Below, piece after piece: positions 7,220-12,739 of a stretch of 12,739 bases of DNA. The notes under the pieces were generated by a model that was not told where the DNA came from, made no database searches, and was given only the letters and a program-made list of their open reading frames with translations. Position 1 is the stretch's first letter, and each line of letters starts with the position of its first letter. Position numbers and translations under genes: made by a program. The stretch comes from an uncultured Mycoplasmatota bacterium (GTDB lineage: Bacteria; Bacillota_I; Bacilli_A; RF39; UBA660), in NCBI GenBank assembly GCA_946494435.1, contig CAMMBO010000023.1, positions 1 through 12,739 on the forward strand, read 5' to 3'.

Positions 7220-7798
7220 TTATTTAAGCTTATTTTCTATATACCATTTTGCAAAATCATCTTTAGCAGTTCCCCAAAAACTAGCTTCATACTCATGATC
7301 AATATCTCTTAGTTCACTTAATGTTCTTGTCTCACCATCTGGTATATAGAACTTATCATGCCATCTACCTCTTGTTCCTCTTGCTTCTTTAGAAATAGTA
7401 CCAGTACCACCTCCAGTAAAGACTACTGGTTCTTCTCCAGGTTCACAGTAAGCAAAGGTGTGTTCAATTCTAGCTTTTCTATTAGTTTCATTCTTAAATA
7501 GTTCTAAAAACTTATCTATTCCTATCTGTTTATCAAAGTAAGCATTATATGGTCCAGGAAGTCCTCCTAAAGCATCTATATATAATCCAGAATCTGACTT
7601 TAAAACAGGACACTTTAATTTCTCAGCTGCATACTTTGCACTAAACGCTGCGACTTCGCCACAAGTTTTCGCTTGTATTTCAATTACTTCAAAATCTGGA
7701 TTCATTACTTCCAAATTAAAACCATATTTTTTACCAAAAAATTCATTTGCTTCCTCAACCTTATGAGGATTAGTTGTTAAATAAATTAATTTTTTCAT
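7220..7798 (-). CDS. HAM1/RdgB-like non-canonical NTP pyrophosphatase (copy A)
   Basis: The protein has 192 residues, the usual family length. It begins LIYLTTNPHKVEEANEFF, which is the T-x-N-x-x-K phosphate-contact motif. It continues with LKSDSGLYIDALGGLPGPYNAYF (67-88), which holds the catalytic acidic region and the Gly-Pro loop. FTGGGTGTISKEARG and DKFYIPDGETRTLSEL follow. Family members hydrolyse ITP, XTP and dITP to the monophosphate plus pyrophosphate. The usual G-Y-D-P block reads GRWHDKFYIP, and the SHR motif near the end is missing (HEYEASFWG instead), so the base preference may differ. It is 9 bases after the Nudix gene 7808-8353, with that gene's TAG stop inside the AGGAG ribosome site. 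The paralogue-like gene 8366-8980 is two genes upstream. Confidence 0.85.
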   Translation of the reverse strand: MKKLIYLTTNPHKVEEANEFFGKKYGFNLEVMNPDFEVIEIQAKTCGEVAAFSAKYAAEKLKCPVLKSDSGLYIDALGGLPGPYNAYFDKQIGIDKFLELFKNETNRKARIEHTFAYCEPGEEPVVFTGGGTGTISKEARGTRGRWHDKFYIPDGETRTLSELRDIDHEYEASFWGTAKDDFAKWYIENKLK

Positions 7799-7807
7799 AA
7801 CACTCTC

Positions 7808-8353
7808 CTAATTATTATACTTTTTATATACTACTTTACCATCTTCAAATACTACATACCCATTATAAAACTGTTCATAGTATTCTTTAAAGATAAAATA
7901 CCCAGTATCAATACCATTACCATTTTCTAAAATGTTCTCAAATTCTTTTATAGAGACCCATTTAGCAGTTTGTACTTCATCTTCTTGTAATTTTAAGTCT
8001 TCTATATCTATATTAGTTTTTAATAAGAACACTTCTACAAAATCATTTACTCTAGCATATGAACCAATAAATCTTAAGTTATCTTTATCTACTCTTATTC
8101 CTAACTCTTCATCTAACTCTCTAATTATTCCTGTAATTGCATCTTCATCTTTCTCTACTCCTCCTGATACTGTTTCCCAATAATCAGCATATTTTTTAGA
8201 TGTAGAGGCTCTTTGTTGTATCAAAAGTTCATCTTTATCATTAATAATCCATACAAAACAAGATAGTCTAAATTCTCCTTCTTTTAACTCTTTTCTATCT
8301 TTAGTATAATTTAATTTTTCATGTTTGTCATTATAAACATCAACTAATTCCAT
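7808..8353 (-). CDS. Nudix hydrolase (IDI-like subgroup)
   Basis: The protein has 181 residues. The Nudix box lies at residues 64-86 (GG-VEKDE-DAITGII-RELDEELGI), with all metal-binding residues present. The N-terminus MELVDVYNDKHEKLN and RLSCFVWIINDKDELLIQQRAS resemble the subgroup related to isopentenyl-diphosphate isomerase and YfcD, often annotated only as Nudix hydrolase. A 45-residue C-terminal extension (YFIFKEYYEQFYNGYVVFEDG) follows the fold. The start is preceded by GGAGA. It is 12 bases after HAM1-like copy B and 9 before copy A, so the three are probably co-translated. Substrates of this subgroup are poorly known. Confidence 0.87.
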   Translation of the reverse strand: MELVDVYNDKHEKLNYTKDRKELKEGEFRLSCFVWIINDKDELLIQQRASTSKKYADYWETVSGGVEKDEDAITGIIRELDEELGIRVDKDNLRFIGSYARVNDFVEVFLLKTNIDIEDLKLQEDEVQTAKWVSIKEFENILENGNGIDTGYFIFKEYYEQFYNGYVVFEDGKVVYKKYNN

Positions 8354-8365
8354 AAGTAAAGTCTC

Positions 8366-8980
8366 CTAACTAAGTTTTAATATTTTATTTTTACCTTTCA
8401 AATATATATTTTCATACCAATTAATAAATTCATCTGTTGCAGACGTATGACCATCATGACGATGATCTCTTTCATAGTCAGTCATTTCTGCTAAAGTTTT
8501 ATTATGATTTAAAGGAATAAAAACACTCCATAAATTAGACATTGCTTTTCTTTCTATATTACCACGTATTGATAGTGATAAAGTACCTTTACTTTCTCCA
8601 TAGAAAGTATAAAAATCATTTCCATCATAAAAAGTTAAACAATCAACAAATTTACATTCTCTATTAGTAACATCTTTCATAACTTCAAGCAAATTATCTA
8701 TATTAGAACTAATACCACTTCTTTTAACAAAAGCACCTGGATAATTTGGATTATTAGGATAGTTTTCAATATAAAAACCTGTATCTGCTACAAAAACAGG
8801 TCTACCTACTACTTCATAAGCCTTTCTTGCCTTTTCCTTAGAAATAAACTCAATATCATTTATTTCAGGTTCTTCCATATCATATTTAAAATAATTGATT
8901 GTTACACCCTTTCTTTCAAACTTTTCTTTTACAGAAACATATTTACCATAATTTCCTGTTACATAAGTTAAATTTTCCAC
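8366..8980 (-). CDS. HAM1/RdgB-like NTP pyrophosphatase (divergent copy B, GTG start)
   Basis: This 204-residue protein begins MENLTYVTGNYGKY, which is the TGN-x-x-K motif, and keeps VFVADTGFYIEN (62-73), a Pro-Gly loop at PNYPGAFVKR, FYGESKGTLSL and KTLAEMT. The usual G-Y-D-P block is SNLWSVFIP, without the acidic residue, and the C-terminus HRHDGHTSATDEFINWY replaces SHR, so this is an unusual family member. It may cleave a different nucleotide or have lost standard ITPase activity. The start is GTG at 8980, after AAGGAGA. An ATG overlapping it (8982) is out of frame and hits a stop after four codons. It begins the compact HAM1-Nudix-HAM1-Nudix series. Confidence 0.75.
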   Translation of the reverse strand: MENLTYVTGNYGKYVSVKEKFERKGVTINYFKYDMEEPEINDIEFISKEKARKAYEVVGRPVFVADTGFYIENYPNNPNYPGAFVKRSGISSNIDNLLEVMKDVTNRECKFVDCLTFYDGNDFYTFYGESKGTLSLSIRGNIERKAMSNLWSVFIPLNHNKTLAEMTDYERDHRHDGHTSATDEFINWYENIYLKGKNKILKLS

Positions 8981-9034
8981 ATTACTTTCTCCTTTTCTAA
9001 TTACATATTAGCAAAAGAAGAGGTAATATATATG

Positions 9035-9514
9035 TCAGTTATTAAATTTTTCTAATATTTTTATAGATTTTATTCTATTTATATAAAAATGTCTTATTTC
9101 TTCTTTTAGTTCACAATAAGCAGCAACACCCCATTCATTACCTAATAGAATTAAATCATATGGTCTAATTGTTCTTTTAGATATATTTTTCTTATCTTTA
9201 GAATAATACTCAATAAAACACTTTTTCTTTTCTTTAATTGCCCTATTAATTAAATTAAACATCTCTTTATTCTCTACATTTATATCATTAGGAGTAATAA
9301 ATCTTTTAGGTACATTTATATTTTGATTTAAAACATATCCTCCATAAGGGCCTTTAATAGTGTCTATATAAATACCTGCTTTTTCTAAATCATCTTTATA
9401 AACTCTAATCATTCTAGGACTTACTTCTAACTTTTCTGATAACTCAGCAATAGTATATTTTCTTCCACTACTTAAATATTCAAGCATTGTAAGTACATTA
9501 CTAACTTTTGACAT
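9035..9514 (-). CDS. Small HTH-WYL transcriptional regulator
   Basis: The protein has 159 residues from ATG 9514. A winged helix-turn-helix fills about 1-65 (VSNVLTMLEYLSSG, TIAELSEKLEVSPRMIRVYKDDLEKAG, wing GPYGGYVL). A single WYL-type fold follows at about 90-155, with RTIRPYDLILLGNEWGVAAYCELKEEIRHFYINRI. The name triplet W-Y-L reads W-G-V here. Usual YafY-like proteins are about 300 residues with a C-terminal WCX domain, which is missing, so this is a compact form. WYL domains often sense nucleic acid or nucleotide signals and control damage or defence genes. I chose ATG, not the in-frame GTG at 9523, because AGGTGAG (9519-9525) sits just before it. The gene overlaps the Nudix stop by 14 bases and precedes four nucleotide hydrolases, which it may control. 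Confidence 0.8.
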   Translation of the reverse strand: MSKVSNVLTMLEYLSSGRKYTIAELSEKLEVSPRMIRVYKDDLEKAGIYIDTIKGPYGGYVLNQNINVPKRFITPNDINVENKEMFNLINRAIKEKKKCFIEYYSKDKKNISKRTIRPYDLILLGNEWGVAAYCELKEEIRHFYINRIKSIKILEKFNN

Positions 9515-10007
9515 TACTCTCACCTACAATTTCTTTAAAATAAGGATTAGCATCAAATTCTCCCTTATTATATAATTCTTTAATTTTTTCTCTATTAGCC
9601 CACATACAATCACAGACTTCTTCTTTTTGCAACTTTATATCATTTAAACTAACATTACATTCAAATAGCCAAACATCAATAATATCATTACAACCTTCAA
9701 AATATCTTTTTTCACTACCTATTAATATACCTTTTGATTTATCTAAATCAACATCTAACTCTTCTTTGGCTTCCCTAATCGCTGCATCAATTGATTTCTC
9801 ACCTAGTAAAACAGACCCTCCAGTAGTCTCCCACATTAAAGGATGAGGTTTATTTTTAGATCTTCTGCTTATTAGAAATTCATCATTCTTATTTTTAATC
9901 CAGACATTTACTACCAAATGAAACTCATTATCATTTAAAACAGACCCTCTAATAGCTATCTTGTTTAGCTTTCTCCTGTTTTCATCATATAAATCCCAAT
10001 ATTCCAT
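9501..10007 (-). CDS. Nudix hydrolase (IDI-like subgroup), first gene of the house-cleaning region
   Basis: The protein has 168 residues. The Nudix box at 64-86 is G-SVLLG-E-KSIDAAI-REAKEELDV: all acidic metal ligands are present, but the conserved Gly after EEL is Asp85. MEYWDLYDENRRKLNK and HLVVNVWIKNKNDEFLISRRS place it in the same subgroup as the gene at 7808-8353. The start is ATG 10007, because GGGAGG at 10014-10019 lies 6 bases away; the longer frame begins at a GTG at 10028 with no site. A good promoter lies upstream, after the MerR terminator. Its 3' end overlaps the WYL gene by 14 bases, so the two are coupled. The substrate is not known. Confidence 0.88.
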   Translation of the reverse strand: MEYWDLYDENRRKLNKIAIRGSVLNDNEFHLVVNVWIKNKNDEFLISRRSKNKPHPLMWETTGGSVLLGEKSIDAAIREAKEELDVDLDKSKGILIGSEKRYFEGCNDIIDVWLFECNVSLNDIKLQKEEVCDCMWANREKIKELYNKGEFDANPYFKEIVGESNVKS

Positions 10008-10013
10008 AATTTT

Positions 10014-10019
10014 CCTCCC
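10014..10019 (-). promoter_or_regulatory. Ribosome binding site for the Nudix gene
   Basis: The minus strand reads GGGAGG, 6 bases before ATG 10007. It lies inside the longer GTG-started frame, so it decides the start. Confidence 0.75.
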
Positions 10020-10032
10020 ATCTATCACTTAT

Positions 10033-10061
10033 ATTATAAAGACTTACTTTATCATTCACAA
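10033..10061 (-). promoter_or_regulatory. Promoter of the Nudix-WYL house-cleaning genes
   Basis: On the minus strand, TTGTGA (10056-10061) and a perfect TATAAT (10033-10038) are separated by 17 bases. It directly follows the U-run of the MerR terminator, so the region starts a new transcription unit. Confidence 0.7.
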
Positions 10062-10100
10062 CAAAAAAAAAGAAAAGAATTAACTATTATTCTCTTCTTT
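10062..10100 (-). terminator. Intrinsic terminator of the MerR gene
   Basis: On the minus strand, AAAGAAGAGAAT (10089-10100) can pair with ATTCTTTTCTTT (10069-10080) over 12 base pairs with one G-U pair and an 8-base loop, followed by a U-rich run. The stem overlaps the end of the coding region and the stop codon. The stem is AT-rich, hence only moderately stable. Confidence 0.65.
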
Positions 10101-11240
10101 ATAATAATATATATAAGGTCTTGCATTAATATTTATATCATTCATTAATATTCCTAAATATCTAGTACCATCTTTAGAGTTTTCTTGATATAAACGACTA
10201 TCTACTATTTTCCCATTATTTTCTATAAGTAGATAATTATCTCTCCAAGTTACATTGTCATAATTAGTTGTACCATCTTTATATAAGATTAATTCTTTGT
10301 ACTTAGTATCAGGCATAAAATGTGCTTTGTTAGGATTAAATATCTTCAAAGGCTCTACTATTTGTCCTTGTAAGCACCACTTACCAACATATTTAGAATC
10401 ATAAATAGGTTCAGTAGTCTTAAACTTTTCTTCTAACTGTCTCTCATGTATTAAATTATCCTCATTATCTTTAGTTAAATCATAAGCTTCTACATATATA
10501 TCGGTTTTACCATCATTATATATTTCTATAAATTCTCCTCTTATTTGAATATTATTGTTATTTGCATACCTAATCATTTCTTTATAAGTATCTATTACAT
10601 CATCGGTACTAGATGTATGTAACAAAGTCTCTACTTTATTATCAGTTAATACTTCTAAACCCATAGATTCCATTACTTTAATAAAATTATAATTGGTTTT
10701 TAACTCATCATTTAAAACTCTACCTATAAAACAAGTGATATTATCTTCTTTAAAACCTACTTCATAACTAATTAAGACACTTGGTAACTTAGAAAAGTTT
10801 CTATAATTAGTACCAACTTTCTTATCAATATCATCTAACTCTTTCTTAAAATCATCTCTTGTCTTTAACTCTTTAAACTCCCCTATCATAACAAATATAG
10901 GATTTTTAATTAATTCCATATAAACTCCCCCTCTTAGTTTATTTTTAATCTCTTCAAGTTTCTTTAACTTATCTTGATATTCTTCCGTAAGTTTTTTTAC
11001 TTCTTTAACGATATTATTATCTTTAGGATTATCAAGAATATTCTTTATTTCTTTTAAAGTAAACCCTGCTTCCTGCAACATTTTAATATTATGATAAGTA
11101 TTAACTTGTTCATCACTATAATATCTGTAACCAGTAAAATCATCAACTTCCTTAGGTATTAAAATACCAATTTTCTCATAATGCCTTAATGTTTTAATAG
11201 TACACTCACAAAGATATGAAAATTCACCTATTCTATACAT
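10080..11240 (-). CDS. MerR-family multidrug-type regulator with GyrI-like and C-terminal lipocalin-like domains
   Basis: This 386-residue protein has a MerR DNA-binding domain at 1-70 (MYRIGEFSYLCECTIKTLRHYEKIGIL, FTGYRYYSDEQV, AGFTLKEIKNIL) and a coiled coil at about 78-103. A GyrI/BmrR-like ligand domain fills about 110-265 (NPIFVMIGEF, LISYEVGF, LEVLTDNKVETLLHTSS, IRGEFIEIY, DIYVEAYD). The C-terminal 105 residues (YVGKWCLQGQIVEP, ELILYKDGT, WRDNYLLIE, ARPYIYYYKE) look like a small beta-barrel, lipocalin-like domain. Such proteins bind lipophilic or aromatic ligands and activate by untwisting DNA. The start follows AGGAGG. It has its own MerR-type promoter and terminator, so it appears monocistronic and self-regulated. 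No transporter is adjacent, so the target is unknown. Confidence 0.85.
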   Translation of the reverse strand: MYRIGEFSYLCECTIKTLRHYEKIGILIPKEVDDFTGYRYYSDEQVNTYHNIKMLQEAGFTLKEIKNILDNPKDNNIVKEVKKLTEEYQDKLKKLEEIKNKLRGGVYMELIKNPIFVMIGEFKELKTRDDFKKELDDIDKKVGTNYRNFSKLPSVLISYEVGFKEDNITCFIGRVLNDELKTNYNFIKVMESMGLEVLTDNKVETLLHTSSTDDVIDTYKEMIRYANNNNIQIRGEFIEIYNDGKTDIYVEAYDLTKDNEDNLIHERQLEEKFKTTEPIYDSKYVGKWCLQGQIVEPLKIFNPNKAHFMPDTKYKELILYKDGTTNYDNVTWRDNYLLIENNGKIVDSRLYQENSKDGTRYLGILMNDININARPYIYYYKEENNS

Positions 11241-11261
11241 ATTCTTCCTCCTTTCACCATG

Positions 11262-11292
11262 AATATATCATTGACCTTAAGGGGAGAGTCAA
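11262..11292 (-). promoter_or_regulatory. MerR-type promoter with operator dyad
   Basis: On the minus strand, the -35 TTGACT (11287-11292) and -10 TATATT (11262-11267) are 19 bases apart, the long spacer typical of MerR-activated promoters. The spacer contains CTTAAGG, and TTGAC/GTCAA form outer arms of an inverted repeat (11271-11292). Transcription would start near 11255, almost at the ribosome site. Self-regulation by the downstream MerR gene is the natural reading. Confidence 0.75.
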
Positions 11293-11293
11293 T

Positions 11294-11330
11294 AGCTTTT
11301 TATTTAAAATTAACTTCAAAATAAATAGCT
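11294..11330. repeat. Imperfect inverted repeat upstream of the MerR promoter
   Basis: AGCTTTTTATTT (11294-11305) and AAATAAATAGCT (11319-11330) pair over 12 bases with one mismatch. No U-run follows on either strand, so it is not a good terminator. The remaining stretch to 11457, after the HAD gene, shows no gene with a ribosome site and no clear signal. Confidence 0.4.
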
Positions 11331-11457
11331 TGAGAATTTATTGTATCCTTACCACCAATCTGAATAATCTCAATCTAATCATATCAAATCACTGGGCAAT
11401 TCAATATCAGCTATAATTACACATAAAGTTTACTTTTAAAAATTAAATTATTTTTGA

Positions 11458-12099
11458 TTAAATATTTAATATATTAACTATATCTGTTAGAGACTTTATT
11501 GATTTAACATCAGCTTTATCACAATTACCATAAAATAAAACATTCCAACCGTGTTTCTTTGGCATATAATAGTCACTTTTTAAAGTATCACCAATATGTA
11601 ATATTTCATTTGGTTTAACTCTCATAACTTTTTCTATATATTTGTAACTTTCTTCATCATCTTTTGTATAGCCAATATCATAAGAATAAAAAATATTATC
11701 AACATAATCCAATACTTCATTTATTGCATCGTTATTTAATAAACAACAACTATTAGAAAACAATATAACTTTATATCCTTTTGATTTTAAATTCTTAATA
11801 AGTGAAACATCATCTAGTAAAATAAATTGCTTCTTACTTTCTATAAAAAATTTATTATGAAAAAAATCAATTATTGGTTTATTAGATTCAATACCTAAAT
11901 TACTACAAAATTTGCTAATGAGTTCATTAAAATTACCTTTTGTCTTTTGAAATACTTCCTTATAAGAATCTCTAACATTTTCATAAGGTAAATTTAATAA
12001 TTTTGTTAATTCTTTTAGTCCATACTGATTTTGACTACCAGGATATTCATTTTTTAATAAAGTACCTCCAATATCAAAAGATACAACCTTAATCATCAT
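11458..12099 (-). CDS. HAD-superfamily hydrolase with altered motif I
   Basis: This 213-residue protein has the HAD motifs: I, SFDIGGTL (nucleophile Asp9); II, ILFSNS (Ser115); III, GYTKDDEESY (Lys146); IV, HIGDTLKSDYY (Asp171, Asp176). A helical cap lies between about 16 and 95, as in the HAD-IA group. The second Asp of motif I, the general acid/base in phosphatases, is Gly11 (D-x-G-G-T), so ordinary phosphatase chemistry may be weak or different, although several HAD subgroups carry this form. It overlaps the GrpB gene by 11 bases, with GAGG inside that gene's end, so the two are translated together. The start could be the first or second of two adjacent ATGs (12099 or 12096). Substrate unknown. 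Confidence 0.85.
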   Translation of the reverse strand: MMIKVVSFDIGGTLLKNEYPGSQNQYGLKELTKLLNLPYENVRDSYKEVFQKTKGNFNELISKFCSNLGIESNKPIIDFFHNKFFIESKKQFILLDDVSLIKNLKSKGYKVILFSNSCCLLNNDAINEVLDYVDNIFYSYDIGYTKDDEESYKYIEKVMRVKPNEILHIGDTLKSDYYMPKKHGWNVLFYGNCDKADVKSIKSLTDIVNILNI

Positions 12100-12616
12100 A
12101 TTCCTCTTTAGCCAAATTTATTACATTAGTAATAAACTCATTTTTCTCTTTAGTATATTTAGGTCTTTCATTTGCATATTTAGAGACAAGCTCTTGTTTT
12201 AAATCACAATATTTTTTTATATATTCTTGGTGCTCTAATAAATATCTTTTAAAATATATTTGATTATAATATGTATTACTATTAGGTTCCACAAAATGAA
12301 CATAATGACTTCTTGCTTCTTCTGGGCCTTTTGCAAAAAAATATCTATCTGGAACTCCCTGATGCCCTCTATTTTCATAACCATAAGAGTTTAATATTTT
12401 TTCAATTTCTTGGATTTCATCAAAATCATTTATTACAACTAAAATATCTATAATAGGTTTTGCTTTTAATCCTGGAATTGATGTACTTCCAATATGATGA
12501 ATTTCTTTAATTTTCTCTCCTAACACATCCTTTAATAATTTTTCTTCCTTTTTGTACTCTTCTTGCCAGTTTTCATCATAATCAACTAGTTCAACTATTC
12601 CTCTTTTTAGTGACAT
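12089..12616 (-). CDS. GrpB/UPF0157 family protein (nucleotidyltransferase fold)
   Basis: This 175-residue protein has the usual family length. Typical blocks are VELVDYDENWQEEYKKEEKLL, IKEIHHIGSTSIPGLKAKPIIDILVVI (38-62), HQGVPDRYFFAKG and RSHYVHFVE, with YFKRYLLEHQEYIKKY near the end. The GS motif followed by Asp57 places it in the nucleotidyltransferase superfamily; the cellular role of the family is not settled, though one branch has been linked to CoA biosynthesis as a domain of dephospho-CoA kinase. The start follows AAAGGAGG with 7 bases' spacing. It is the first gene of a two-gene unit with the HAD hydrolase. Confidence 0.9.
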   Translation of the reverse strand: MSLKRGIVELVDYDENWQEEYKKEEKLLKDVLGEKIKEIHHIGSTSIPGLKAKPIIDILVVINDFDEIQEIEKILNSYGYENRGHQGVPDRYFFAKGPEEARSHYVHFVEPNSNTYYNQIYFKRYLLEHQEYIKKYCDLKQELVSKYANERPKYTKEKNEFITNVINLAKEEYDD

Positions 12617-12641
12617 AAAAAATCCTCCTTTAATATTTATT

Positions 12642-12650
12642 ATTATATCA
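12642..12650 (-). promoter_or_regulatory. Extended -10 promoter for the GrpB-HAD pair
   Basis: The minus strand reads TGATATAAT, a perfect -10 with the TGn extension, about 25 bases before the GrpB start. No good -35 is seen at 16-18 bases, consistent with an extended -10 type. Confidence 0.55.
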
Positions 12651-12679
12651 TAATCTCTTTTTTAAGACTAAACTATCAT

Positions 12680-12739
12680 ATTAAAATGTGACTTTTAAGT
12701 TAAAATGTCCGCTTTTTTTAATCGGTTTACAAGTTAAAA
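12680..12739. repeat. Short direct repeats at the right edge, possible insertion-sequence end
   Basis: TTAAAATGT occurs at 12681-12689 and 12700-12708, and AAGTTAAAA at 12697-12705 and 12731-12739, the last cut by the window edge. Spaced repeats of this kind (TTAAAATGTGAC, TTAAAATGTCCG) resemble the multiple terminal repeats of IS21-family elements in Bacillota. No transposase is in the window, so this remains a suggestion; regulator sites are an alternative. Confidence 0.35.

Noticed and set aside
7932..8183. Plus-strand 83-residue Ser-rich ORF
   Set aside because: It is antisense to the Nudix gene and its composition is that of reversed coding sequence.
11216..11416. Plus-strand 66-residue ORF across the MerR promoter
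   Set aside because: It overlaps the MerR start and promoter, has no ribosome site and no recognisable domain.
11441..11475. Terminator after the HAD gene
   Set aside because: The palindrome around the stop codon and the A/T stem after it are weak and lack a following U-run.
1..12739. UGA-as-Trp genetic code
   Set aside because: The WYL gene ends in TGA at a natural domain end, and all Trp codons I inspected are TGG.
1..12739. CRISPR array, tRNA or rRNA genes
   Set aside because: No regularly spaced repeats of 25-40 bases and no GC-richer structured RNA stretch was seen on either strand.

Overview
The window is strongly AT-rich. Its genes use ATG, GTG and TTG starts, AGGAGG-type ribosome sites, and TAA, TAG and TGA stops; the WYL gene ends in TGA, so this is not a UGA-Trp Mollicutes code. 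Together with a HelD-type helicase, short family I pyrophosphatase, GrpB/UPF0157 protein and BmrR-like MerR regulator, this points to a low-GC Bacillota, possibly an uncultured gut Bacilli or Clostridia lineage. The exact lineage is inference. All sixteen recognised genes lie on the minus strand, so transcription runs from right to left.

In transcription order, the right edge (about 12680-12739) carries short repeated motifs that may be the end of an insertion sequence. Next come a GrpB-family protein and a HAD hydrolase, which overlap. A MerR regulator follows, with a clear MerR-type promoter (19-bp spacer) and its own intrinsic terminator.

A nucleotide 'house-cleaning' region follows at 6694-10007: Nudix, small HTH-WYL regulator, HAM1-like, Nudix, HAM1-like, Nudix. 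The last four are tightly packed (gaps of 12, 9 and 28 bases) and alternate between two enzyme families that both hydrolyse nucleotide diphosphate bonds. The WYL protein is the likely local regulator.

A LysR regulator then precedes a compact four-gene operon at 1149-5593: SPASM-type radical SAM enzyme, divergent MTA-phosphorylase-like protein, HPr-kinase-like P-loop protein, and B12-binding radical SAM enzyme. Spacings are 14, 11 and -11 bases, and a good sigma-A promoter with a nearby dyad sits upstream. I do not recognise this combination as a named pathway, and no precursor peptide or exporter is visible. It is the best candidate here for an undescribed biosynthetic or modification system. 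One hypothesis is that the phosphorylase-like protein handles 5'-deoxyadenosine or methylthioadenosine from the two SAM enzymes.

The left end has a small inorganic pyrophosphatase with its own promoter, followed by the N-terminal part of a HelD-like helicase that runs off the window. Most functional assignments come from family motifs read by eye; no database search was possible.
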